Origin: Onthophagus taurus | Taxonomy: Eukaryota; Arthropoda; Insecta; Coleoptera; Scarabaeidae | Length of the DNA stretch: 64,000 bases | Assembly (NCBI RefSeq): GCF_036711975.1 | Contig: NC_091971.1 | Span: 15,011,501-15,075,500 of the forward strand | Direction of reading: 5' to 3' | Part shown: positions 32,796 through 44,181 of the stretch, piece by piece | How positions within the stretch are numbered: the stretch's first letter is position 1 | How the letters are laid out: each line of letters begins with the position of its first letter | Program-made: the position numbers and the translations under genes | Notes under the pieces: generated by a model | Seen by the model: the letters and a program-made list of their open reading frames with translations, nothing else | Told to the model about the DNA's origin: nothing | The model's database searches: none

Positions 32796-33289
32796 ACACT
32801 TAATTTAAGAATAAATAAATGTATTTATAAGTATTATTTTTTAATAACAAAAGTTTCATTCCTATGTCTAAAGTTCTAATATAAGTTTGTACGTGTTATA
32901 TAATAAATATTGTGTTAATTAAAATATCGTTTTAACTCAGTTATGGTCTTTTAATGTATAAGTAGCTTTCGACTTATAGATGGCGTTTAAAATAAAGTTG
33001 CTGATATACTTTACCTTTTTAACAAAACATATATTTAGTTGCCTATAGTAATTTATTATATCAAAATTTAGTTTTGATGTACAATTTTATTTCCACAATA
33101 AACATGTAATACATAATGAAATATAATAAATCACGGACGGTAGAATCTAAGAAGACTGCTACATACCGGGAAGAGGTCACGCTTACTATTGCATACTTTG
33201 AACTAGTAAATGCTTAATATATTCTATTCGTGCTTTGTAATGTTGTTAGTTTGAGTCTTAATAAGGTTTATAATATAGAAGAAAAATCT
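32796..33289. other. COPB2 3' UTR and intergenic DNA
   Basis: Poly(A) signals AATAAATAAA start near 32811. Beyond that is AT-rich DNA with nothing recognisable. Confidence 0.45.
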
Positions 33290-33380
33290 TGGTCAAGTTT
33301 AGCCACGCGTCTCTTAAGACTAGAGCTAGGAACATACTGGTTTAGCAGTCTTAATCAACTTATGTGCTAAGTGTAGGAAC
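33290..33380. repeat. Decayed CTAGTTCTAGT-family fragment
   Basis: Contains GTTTAGCCACGCGTCTCTTA, AGACTAGAGCTAGGAACA and GGTTTAGCAGTCTTAA, recognisable but weak matches to the foldback family. Confidence 0.4.
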
Positions 33381-33444
33381 TTTCAGGAATGAAGAAAAAG
33401 CAGAATTCCGTCACTTTAAAAGCAGACGATAGCACACACATACT

Positions 33445-33675
33445 TTAGGTGGCGTCTCCGATTCTGAGGATGGCAATCATCCGCGCAATTCTAACTTTTG
33501 ATACAACGGATCTTAATAGTTCGTTGCTTGGGCAGCCAAACCACTCTTGAAGGTTCTTCAGCCAGAAGTTATGTATTCTTCCTATGGATCTTTTTCCCAG
33601 ATTTTTTCCCTGCATAATGATTTGGAAAAGTTGTCTCTTTTCCCCTCGCATGATATGGCCCATATATATTTTTTT
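33445..33675 (-). pseudogene. LINE ORF2 C-terminal fragment
   Basis: Reads GHIMRGEKRQLFQIIMQGK, GKRSIGRIHNFWLKNLQEWF and VVSKVRIARMIAILRIGDAT, the conserved end of RTE/CR1-type LINE polyproteins (GHIMR...GKR..GR....WL.NL..W...VNKV.IA.MIA.LR.GDGT). Only the tail survives. Confidence 0.7.
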
Positions 33676-35619
33676 TGCGTAGAGCAGTAGAATAGTATAT
33701 TAAAAACCAAGTTTCGTAAGACACGTTTGAAATGCATGAATTCAAGTTGAAAAACGAGTGGCGAAGCCACGAGTTTTTTAATGAATGGGGCCTTTAAGTC
33801 ATATGAAACGTGTTTTTTATGCTATTTTTTGTAATTCGTGTTTTTATCCTTTTTTTTCTCAAAAATAAAATAAATTTTGACAATATAGGGAAATAAGTAT
33901 GTAGCAGTTGGTAACACCGTAACACTTGAAAATAGAAATTTGAATTGACAATTAGAAACTGTCAAAACACAAAACGTATTCACCTGATAAAAATGCTTCA
34001 TGTACACCTCCCAAAATAAGAGAAATTGCTCAGAGTTCGATGTCCTCATCATTGTGGACCTTGTATTCGATGTTAAGAACGTGTTTAAACATCCATAGAC
34101 AAAGATTGTCACATTGACAACTAGAAAAATTAATGACCCATGTGACCAACTTGAACTGGTTAAAAAATGTTTTTACGCACCCCGGCCTACTGTTGGCGCC
34201 GAGAGGTGTTCGTAAGATGTGTTTCGGCTAGGAGTCTGGGACTCACAGTGTCTACCCAGTAAAAACTCTTTAGACGAACAGCTCCACAACACAAAATTTT
34301 TTTGAAAACTTTCTGTCAGTCTGAAGGACTCAATATTTAAGTATCTCGGAGAAAAGTGGCCGAGAAAGTATAGAACCTAAGACCTATTTCCTGGCCTTTG
34401 AAAATCCTTTTGTTGGCTTATGTATCTGCTCGAAGTTTATGTACAAGGGAGTGATAACTTTATTTTTGGCATGTTGTGATTTATTAAATTATTACGTATA
34501 GACCCTCAACAAATAGGTATCATTAAAGGTAACAACAAATAATTTATCAATTCAATCCTATATTTTATAGTTAAAATATATTCGCAAATTTAACAGTTTA
34601 AATTCCCAAAATACGTTGCTAAACTATATAGATGCTAATTCGCTATAATAGTGCCATCTATCAAATCGTCTCAAAACTAATTTGACATCTCTCTGATTTG
34701 ATGTGTAAATTTCAATAAAAAATTGATTTTTAACAGAAATAAACTGTTTAATACATAGCAACAATTATTTAACCTTTATTATGTTTAAATTTATTAAATG
34801 TTAACACATGAACATGGCGAAAAGCAGTTTAACTAGGAGTTTAGTTCAAACTCTTGGCAAGAGATGTCGTTGATATAATAGAATTAAATTTAAAAGGTAT
34901 TCGAAAATAAAATCCATTATAGATTTTAGAATTTATTGATGTTTTCTTTGAAAAGTTTGAGTTTTCTGAAATTATTATTGTATACACTAAAACGTATATC
35001 TAAAACTATACTTCAGTTAATTTTAGATTTTCATAATGAGCGTGCTTAAAGTGTAACTAAAATTTAAATAATTCTTGGTAAAATAAACAGTTTAAAAGAA
35101 TTTTAAACAAATGATTTTTACGAATTTATAGAGTGACTGACTTGAAGATTCAAGTCTGCTGTATATTCGGAACTAATTGGAGGGCAGGTTTTAAGAATCT
35201 GCAGTTATAGTTAGCTACACAAGATAGGTTCTCCAATCTTTGTTTCTCCAGATGTAATTATCGCTTATATACATAAAGCATGGTGTAAATACTCACCGTA
35301 TAAAGGTTTATGTAGGTAACAATGTACTAAAAAGTGCTTTTGTGGGTCACAAAAGCTCCTACTAATTCCTACTATTTATTTATACTTAATTCTGTAGTTT
35401 TTCAAAAGCAAAGCTCTAGAAGATGTAGCTGCCGCTCTAGTTATTGCAAAAGTATCGTTTACATATTCATCATCATTAATTACTCCACTTGTAGACTTGT
35501 AGGTTAAGAATTTTGAATGTAATAAGTTTTAGGTTGGTATCACTTCGAGTGAAGTTAGTTGTTGGTTAACTATTATTGTCAATTGTCAATTATGAGTTTG
35601 TTACCTAAAAAAGAAGATT
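33676..35619. other. Intergenic, no gene seen
   Basis: AT-rich DNA. A 96-codon minus frame at 33822-34112 and a 62-codon frame at 33582-33770 have no family features. No repeats or RNA genes are recognised. Confidence 0.35.
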
Positions 35620-36262
35620 TGGAATTCCCTCGCACCTAATATCAATAGAATGCCAGGTACGAATACAAAACGACCTATCTCACCCGTTCTTAACATATAC
35701 GGGGTTGCGACAAGGGGGTCCATTATCAACCCTTTTATTTAACACAGTGCAAGCTGGCATTAATTAACAGAAGAGGGACAATTATAAATAATAGAACTAA
35801 GAGGGATTAAGACGGAAACTCAGAGTTATTATAAGGACGTCACCTGTTCCAAGCAAAACTTTTCCTTTCCAAAACTACCTACCCAATGCTTGTACTATTA
35901 AGCTATGTTGTATTTTATGTGGGACTGTGCAAGTGGTATGTATTGCGAGTTATATGAAATTCCCGGTATGGAGGAATTTAAGAACAGGAACTCGTTTTAA
36001 CCATGAACTGTATCAAGAATTCAAGTAACCGGACAACTATAAAAATTGGAAGATTGAGATGGATAGCACATGTGGGACGGATGAAGGAGGTGTAATTAAC
36101 GAAACAAATAGTTAGACAAACACTGGTAGGACAGAGATTGAGAGGAAGGCCAAAGACAAGATATATAGACCAGGTGGAGGGAAAATGGAGAGTGGTGGAG
36201 CGTAATAGAGAAGAATGGAAGAAAATCCTTAAGCAGGTTAAGACCCTTCTAGGGTTGTAGAA
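35620..36262 (+). pseudogene. Internally deleted LINE fragment
   Basis: Near 35650-35760 the plus strand reads CQVRIQNDLSHPFLTYTGLR followed by QGGPLSTLLFN, reverse transcriptase motif B; from about 36020 it reads IKIGRLRWIAHVGRMKE and GQRLRGRPKTRYIDQVEGKW with VKTLLGL at the end, the LINE C-terminus. The catalytic YADD block is missing. It ends in GATGATGATG near 36270. Confidence 0.7.
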
Positions 36263-36429
36263 CCAATGATGATGATGACCCAAAAATTTTTCTAAAGTAG
36301 CCATAAGTGTTGAGAGTGTAACATAAAAGTAGGTATATTCATTCAGAACATTTTTATTTGAAAATGCCAAAATGTCTCCTTGTATTTTACGCAATTCACG
36401 TCTTGGTAAACAAGATTAGCCCTAAACGT

Positions 36430-37460
36430 GTCGTTAATCCATTCGAAATTTAAAACGAAACGGTTCTTAAACCATACTCTCGCGACGCAATACATCATCG
36501 CCGTGATTTACGATCTCGAGGTTTAGGTGTTAATTGCGACGACGCGACGGAAACTCTCGGTGACTCTGTCTTTCACGACGTTCTCGCTCTTTGCGTGCCC
36601 CGTTTACGATTAAATAAAACGCGACTAATAATAATATCATCGCTGATGGTGCCGTTTTGGCACGCACCGGGGACCACTTAAAAAATGATATTTACGATAG
36701 GGCGATGTGTTTGGGAACTGCGCGTAATTGTTTGTTGAAATGTTCGGGGACCCCCGTTTACAAAACACCCGGATTCCGAATGACACTTTTCAAAATAACG
36801 TACTAAACATTCGTATAACCCATCCCCCCACTTTAAACAACATCTTCACGATATTCTTGAGCGAGATCACATCTTGTTATATATGTTGAGGCGAATTAGA
36901 TTTTTTTGACACCTAATGTAAATGCGTGTATTTTAAGAAATGGTTTGTTTATTTTTAAATTTTGTAAAGAAATAAAATAAAAATCCATTATTTTATCTTA
37001 ATGGGTCACTTTAACACCCAATTTCCACGTGCTGACATAACATTCGGCGCTATTTCATGGTGTTTATCTCGACATTTCTCGTCGGTTCCAAATTTTTCGA
37101 CGTAAATAGCTGGTCGATGTGGAACGTGGAGACGTGGATGGAGTTAAAAAATAAAAAAAAAATGAAATGGTACTGTTGCGCAGGCGGATTAACCCCGGTG
37201 GAGTAAAGTTGAACGCTGTCGTCACAGAAGAGTTGCTATAAATAGAGAAGAAAGTAAGCCCCCGAAACTCGGTAACAAATAAACGGCGTCGATTTAATTC
37301 ACCCGGGGTCCCCGAATTAGCGCTCCCCGTATTAGCGGTCGTGATTAATGACCCTCATTTGCCGGCTCGACAATTTGTAGACGTTTAGGAAAACGCCTTT
37401 TTTTCACCACATAAATCTCGCTTTTAATAGATCGGAATGCCGACCATTAGGAGGGCCACT
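36430..37460. promoter_or_regulatory. GC-richer non-coding island(s)
   Basis: Blocks near 36470-36740 and 37020-37440 are clearly richer in CG dinucleotides than surroundings (CGACGACGCGACGGAAACTC, CGCACCGGGGACCAC, CCCGGGGTCCCCGAATTAGC). No coding frame persists. Such islands flanking a developmental transcription factor are candidate conserved enhancers or a promoter; that is inference. Confidence 0.35.
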
Positions 37461-37859
37461 CTTTTACATTTTCAACGGTACGTTAGAAATGAAGTTTTCC
37501 TGCTTTTTTCATTTTCAGTTCTTGGGAGATAGTAACTCAATCTACGCTGAAAAGCAGAAAAACAAAAAGAAATTTATAAAATAAAAGCCCCGATGGAGGA
37601 TACCTGCGTATTGTTTACCTCTGGCACCGAGTACTTGTTTTGGAAACAGCGCAAGAGAACCAAGCAACAAGCGTAAACAAACCCTACAAATCCTACAACA
37701 AAAAATTCACTCTAACAAAAAAATAACCTTTAATTCAGTTCATCACTCCGCTTTGATTACATCATCTTCGTTTAATCTTTGTTATAACATAGTTTTTTTG
37801 ATTTAAATATTTCTAGTTTTAATTTTGGTGTGTTATAGAAAAGATTCAAGAGAAACGTA

Positions 37860-38080
37860 TTGAGTTTAAAATTAGCGGGGCTCCGGTGCGCGGGTGCGTT
37901 TTGAGAAAGACGTACGGCCAACAGCTGAAGCACTCCTCGGTTCTCCTGAAGTCGCGCCGGTGCCTCGCATATTTTCGGGTCCGTTTAGCGGCGGCAACGA
38001 CACGTCTCCACCCGTACATTAGCTCGACTAACAGATCTATACGTCAACCGAAGAGACATGTCGCCGTTCACCACTTATGC
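37860..38080. promoter_or_regulatory. GC-rich island with chance open frame
   Basis: CG-dense stretch (GCGGGGCTCCGGTGCGCGGG, GAAGTCGCGCCGGTGCCTCG). A 69-codon plus frame crosses it but is rich in Arg/His with no family features; I read it as non-coding. Confidence 0.3.
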
Positions 38081-38449
38081 ACTCCAACTAAATAAGATTA
38101 GAAACTGAAACAGACTCGCCACAATTCTTAACAGATATAAAGATGATATATTAAAAATAAGAATAGAATAAAAACGATTAAAAGAATATTTCCCATCTTA
38201 CCGATATCACATTATAACACTTTTGGAATAACTCATAAAGTCCAATAATCGTTTTGCCATACATTTTAAAACCAGATCATTTTTAACTTCATACAATAGC
38301 TACATCGTTTCCAAAGATTAATAAGAACGCTTATTTAAACCGTAACCAGTTGGACACAAGCATAAATTTTCGGAGAACACCGAGAACGGGATGTTTCATA
38401 CTGATATAGAGTCTTGTGACAATGTATGTACTATGTTGTGATGTTAGAG

Positions 38450-40100
38450 TTCTAAATAAATAGTCATACATTATTATACAGCCCATTGTGATTCTCGATT
38501 TTGCGATTGACTTCCCTAGCATTGTCCATCCATCATCCCCTTGGCATTCTTCTTGATTGATAGCTATCTGGTGTTTGGGTGATGCCACTCTCTCTGCCAA
38601 CATTCTCCACACGTGTCCCAGTCATTTCAGTCTCTTGGCTTTAATCCATGTTGATAGTTCTGGTCTTTTCTGCAGTTTTCTTATCTCTTAGTGCATTAAT
38701 TAGCTTCATCCTCCCAAGCTTGTATTATATTTGGTCCCATAAGATCTTTCTTTCAAACCTTTTTAACAAGTCTTGCTGAAGATTATTGAGTTTCAGAGCG
38801 TTTTGTACAGCCTTTCTTTACAGTCTCTTGTTAAAAGTTTGTCCAGCTTCTCTATTCCCTGCTAGTATTCGGACCATTATTTCACTATCGATGCAGTTAC
38901 TTTGATTTATGATGGAACCTAGATATTTAAACTCATTCACCAGATTAAAAGTTCTCACCCTTCAATCTGGATATTTACTGCTTCCTGTTGAGGTAATCTA
39001 CGCCCTGTTACCATATATTTTTTGCTTTTCTCATCACTTATTTGCAGACTCAGGTATTTTGCACCATCGTTTAATTGTTCAAGGGTTTCCTCTAACGCTG
39101 CTCTGCTTCTTCCAACCAATGCTACATAATTCGCATACGCCAGTACTTATATATCGTACCTCCAGGGTTCAGTGCAATTCCTCGGACGAGATTAAATAAT
39201 AGCGGCGATAAGACGTCCCTCTGTTTCAGACCGCATTTTACATTATTTAGACGCATTTATTTTGCATTAACCCTTGGGTTCTTCCACTGCTTCTTTAGTG
39301 GGATTTGGAACTCTTCCAGTATTTTCCAAATTTCTTGTCGTTTTACTTTATCATAATCCATTTTGTGATCGATGTAATAAATGAATATCTGGTCCACTGT
39401 GGATTATTTCTAAAACTAGCCTGGTAATCTCCTATTATCATTTCTGCCACTGGACTTACCCGCTTATGAATTATCAAAGTATGGACACTTTGTGCATAAC
39501 CACAAGCAAGGTTATTCCTCCATAGTTCGAACAAATCAGCTTTTTGAATACAGGACAAATTATGCCGGTTTTCCATTGCCTCAAATAATTTATGAATGGC
39601 CTTCAACAGCTCCTCTTCTCTGACTTGCATTAGTTCTGTCGGGATTTCATCAACTCCCGAAGCTTTGTTGTCTTTCAGTTCTTTAATCGCCCCCTAACTT
39701 CATCTAAGGAAGGTTCCTCAGTGATCATGATGTTCGTTATATCCTTTTCAGCACTACCTCCATTGGACTCCAGGTCTTGGGGGCCCTTCCCCTCACCGCC
39801 ATTTGCATTGGTTTCATCAAAGAGCTTCTGAAAGTATTGTGTTGATAATTTCGTCATTGTCGTATACTAGGTATCCTATGTTTCTGCATATGTTGCTTCT
39901 TGGCTGAAATCCTGAAATAAAAAGTCCTCGGAAGAACCTTCGATTGTATATTTTATTTGCTGAAGTAATAATTAACTGCTCTCTACCCTGTTTTGCTCTG
40001 TATTTTAAATTATGGAAAGTCAGTTGACTGTAAGCGATGGCGTTATGAAGTTCAATTGTGTAATAATCACTGGTTACATACAAAAAGAACCACAACGATT
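38450..40100 (-). pseudogene. RTE-like LINE, decayed
   Basis: Minus-strand pieces in order: LSTQYFQKLFDETNANGGE and EEPSLDEVRGRLK (39675-39857), REEELLKAIHKLFEA (about 39580-39630), a CIQKADLF region, GLRQGDALSPLL-like remnants, a NYVALVGRSRAALEE piece (about 39070-39140) where YADD is degraded, and a C-terminus RLKWLGHVWRML...WMDNA (about 38500-38640). Order and spacing fit one nearly full-length RT half of an RTE/R2-like endonuclease-reverse transcriptase. Many stops and frameshifts. Confidence 0.65.
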
Positions 40101-40263
40101 GAGCCAGCTAATTGACTTGTGTTTACGAGAGATTGAAAAGGAAGAAATTGATGCAGATTTAGAAAACTTTGAGATCACAAAGTATCCAAAAAACTTGCAG
40201 ACGAAGAAGGCCCTGAGAATTGTTGTGCTGAGAACATAATGTTATATTTGCCAAGGCCAAAAG

Positions 40264-40745
40264 CAATACATCAATACAAAAACTAAACATCCTGATATTC
40301 TTGAAAGCTATTAGTATTTGTAGCCTCGTCCGTAGGCAACCTCGGGCGAAGCATAACATCGATACCATATCGATACAGAAGTTGAGCACTTTGCATCGAT
40401 GGGCAGTTTTATAAAGTCGAGGTCGCTAGCGGTCGAGGCGCTACATCAATACAAAAACTAAACGGTTTTCAAGAATGTCAGGATGTTTAGTTTTTATTTT
40501 AATGTAGCGTCTCGCCCGTAAGCAACCTCGGCTGAGGAATAACATCGATACCATATCGATGCAGAAGTTGAACACCTTGCAACGATGGCCAACTTTATAA
40601 AGCCTAGATGGCTTGTGGGCGAGGCGCTACATCAAACAAAAACTAAACATTTTTGAATACTATTTTGTTTTTGTGTTGATGTAGCACCTCGCCCGCAAGC
40701 AACCTTAATTAGGCATGATGCGTGGCTTAATTAAGCTGAGGTTGC
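40264..40745. repeat. Tandem array of TIR-bearing units, about 185 bp each
   Basis: Units carry TGTAGC[GA][TC]CTCGCCCG[TC]AAGC-type left ends (about 40320 diverged, 40502, 40682) and complementary right ends GGGCGAGGCGCTACATCAA / GGTCGAGGCGCTACATCAA (40428-40446, 40618-40634). Between them is CATAACATCGATACCATATC...GCAGAAGTTGA; linkers read ACAAAAACTAAAC and its complement GTTTAGTTTTT. There are two full units and part of a third, in which the two ends are almost fused around AATTAGGCATGATGCGTGGC. Confidence 0.75.
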
Positions 40746-42589
40746 GATACAAAACTTGAATATAAAAATATTGAGGTTGAGTAACAATATGACAATACCC
40801 ATATAATAATTCTTCTCATGTTATAGTAGAAAGATTAATCAAAAGAAAATGAAATCGAGTATCAGTTCTTGCATGGAGCAACTTAACGAGAAGTTGTTAA
40901 AGTTTCTAATAAATATAATAATTTTAAAACGAAAGGTTAAGTGAATCTTTGACAACATAAAAACATAAATGTTATGTTAAATAAATCATTTTAATTAATT
41001 GTTTTTAATATATCTAATCTACATAATCAAATTCGTATCAATTAAAATCAAAATAAACTTTTAACTTTTACCAAACCGGAAATGTCTTGATAAACGGTCG
41101 ACAGCTGAGAGGATACAAAAACCCTCTCACCTTATCCCGAACACTTGCGCAAGCTCTTCAAAGTATCCGACGGAGCTCGAAGGATTTCTGAAGTGTTTGG
41201 GGATTCCCTTGGGGGTGTGCGAGACACGTGATGGTTAAAAATTCAAGGGGCGCTTACTAAGACACTTAAAGGCGTGAATTATGTAATTCATAGCTTAGCT
41301 TAGTTTATGGTTTATTTAGATGAGGGGAACTATAAAAGTTTACCTAGTACGGCTATAAACAAACATAAATGGAGCGTTTAAAACGGTGATTTATATTCTA
41401 GGACGGATTGTTTGAAGTTGTTTTATTGCGCTTTGTATGCAGATCGTATAGATTTTTAAAGTTTTACATTTTTCTTGATTAATTTAACTAGAACTAAAAC
41501 ACTTACCTGCAATATTAAGGTCGCTTTTATCTAAGACAAAAAGGATTAAATAAAACATATTTTATTACTATGTTGTTTTATCAAGCACATCTAAAATACA
41601 ATATTACAGGGCTTATATTACGACTTAATGTTAAGAAGGAACTAAAATGAAATTGTTAAAAAAAGTTCATAGAAAAGGGAAAAAGATTAAAAATTAGTAC
41701 TTAATATAAAAAAAGGAAAAACAACAAAAAATAAGTAAGAGATAGGACGGAATTATAAATATATGTCAAAGAATAATAATAAAACAGAAAAAAAAACAAT
41801 AATAATAAAATATTTATAGACTTTTCCTTAAAATATTTGTTATCGTCTAAACAACATCCTTAGCTAGAAGATAAGTAATACCACAGCGATTTTTCTCTTC
41901 TTATTTACGATATATTTTACATGAAGGTGGTCCAAATTTTACACGGTGAAAAAGAAATTTCCTTTAAAAAATTAATTCGTTAGAGTGTCATTATAAACTT
42001 AAATTTGATTCAAACAATTCAAAATTTAAACATTTTTGCGAAGCTGTCAAATTTTAAAATCTTCATTTGACATTTGTATCGTCTTTTTATTTTAGCACTA
42101 TCCCAAGATGGATTATTTAAATTATTATTATTATTTGAAAGATTTCAACTTAAAACATTGGTTTAACAATCAAAAATGACAAATTAGATGAAAATCTGGG
42201 TTGGTGTTTTTGTTGGTACTTTTTTACATCTGTCAATGTTGGTAAAATTACCAGGGAATTTTGTTATGTCATGTTTTGAAATCAATTTGTGTCAAATTAA
42301 TGTTTGAATTATATAAAAAGATAAAATTTTTGGTTATATATTTAACAAATTTCTTATCTTCAATTATTTAGTTACCGAAAATGTTGCTAGGTAATACCAT
42401 CATAAACCCTAATAATTTGACGTTGAAATTAAAGCAAAAAAATAAACCGTGGTTGTGGATATTTTTTAATAAATATGTTATAAGAGCTAAACTTTCGACC
42501 AAAGTATAACACAAGTTTACAAATTCCAATACACATTTGGACCCGACCAGATGAGAACGTTTATCAACTTAATTTGATGCGCTGAATCC
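40746..42589. other. Intergenic, mostly AT-rich, with one GC-richer block
   Basis: A CG-richer patch at about 41090-41240 (GGTCGACAGCTGAGAGG, TCCGACGGAGCTCGAAGG) may be regulatory. The rest is A/T-rich, including long A-rich runs around 41640-41830. No gene seen. Confidence 0.35.
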
Positions 42590-43775
42590 CAAACTTCAAT
42601 GAGTTTGTCAGGATTGATTCTGGATTTTGAGTTTTTTAATTTGTTTTAAACCAACAGTTTGGTAAAAGGTAACCATAAATTTGGAAAAAACGGTAGTAAT
42701 TTTGTAGAATGTTTAATAAAAAAATATTTAAGGTGATATGCCATTTGAATTTAAGTTGGTAATATTGACATTTGACAACCAACATCTAACCTAAATCCAA
42801 ACGTCAATTCAATTTTATTCGAAACGTTGTGATTCTGTTTAGAAATTGGTAAAAATGCAAAAACAGCTTTGTAAAGTGGATTCAAAACGTTTTTGTTGCG
42901 TTTTCGGAAGGAACACGCTCGGTAAAAATGGCAAAATAATAATAAATGCGCTAAAAAAACGCGTATTTGCAATACTTTGGTTTTTTTATATCACACATTG
43001 AAAAGCTGTGGGTGCCCAGTTTTTGGAGTTTTTTAAAATTGTTTTAAATCGACACTCCGCTAAAAATTAAAGATGAATTTGGAAAAAGGCAAAAGTATTT
43101 TTATAGACTGTTTAATAAAAAAATATTTAAGGTGGTATGCTATTTGAGTTTAAGGTGGTAATATTGACATTTGACAACCAACATCTAACCTAAATCCAAA
43201 CGTCACTTAAATTTTATTCAAATGATGTGATTGTATTTAAAAATTTGTAAAAATTCAAAAATAACATTGTAAAGTGGATTAGAAATGTTTTTGTTACGTT
43301 TTCGGAAGGTACATACTCGATAAAAGTGGCAAAATAATAACAAATGCATTAAAAATACGTATTTGCAATACTTTGGTTTTTCTATATCAGACACTGAGTT
43401 TTTTAAATTGTTTTAAATCGACACTACTAAAAAGTAACGATGAATTTGGAAAAAACGGTAGTAATTTTATAGAATGTTTAATAAAAAAAATGTAAGGTGA
43501 TATCGGTGATATGCTATTTGAGTTTAAGTTGGTAATATTGACATTTGACAGTCAAAATCTAACCTAAATCCAAACGTCACTTCAATTTTATTCAATCATA
43601 ACGTTATGATTGTGTTTAAAAATTGGTAAAAATGCAGAAACACATTACAAGGTGGGTTCAAAATGTTTTTGTTATGTTTTTGCAAGGTATCTGATCGGTA
43701 AAAGTACCAAAATGGTAACAAATACGCTAAAAAACGCGTATTTGTATTACTTTTGTTTTTCTATATTTTTAATTC
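42590..43775. repeat. Tandem repeat, about 3 units of 370-400 bp
   Basis: The landmark TGGTAATATTGACATTTGAC recurs near 42758, 43159 and 43530; each unit also holds CTAACCTAAATCCAAACGTC, AAAGTGGATT[CA][AG]AAA and a GTATTTGCAATACTTTGG-like block. A partial unit precedes it from about 42590. No coding frame is conserved between units. Confidence 0.85.
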
Positions 43776-44181
43776 ATTAAATATCTCAAAAATTAGAACC
43801 TCTATTAAAAAACGGCTTGTATATTCGGATTCAGCGTCCCTAATTACCTTAGAAATAACATTTGGTTGCTCAGTATGATATTATTTTTTAAAAATATGTT
43901 AGTTTATAAATTTCTATATCACTCTAAACATTTTATACTGTATGAATACGTTAGAAAGAAAACCTTTATAAGAAGATATTAATTTGGACCAACCTTACTT
44001 ACATGTTTGTTTTATTTTAAGAATATAAGCAAAACTGAAAGTTAAACTTGAATCTTAGATCATTCTTCCTACACTAACCAATAAACAATTAAAAAAAACA
44101 CTTCACTGGTTGTTTCTAATAGGATTTTAACCCGAAAAAATCATTTTTTCGATTTTTTCTTTTTCCTACAAAACCCTTTCA

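Noticed and set aside
37886-38095. 69-codon Arg/His-rich frame
   Set aside because: Lies in a CG-rich island with no splice context or family motifs.
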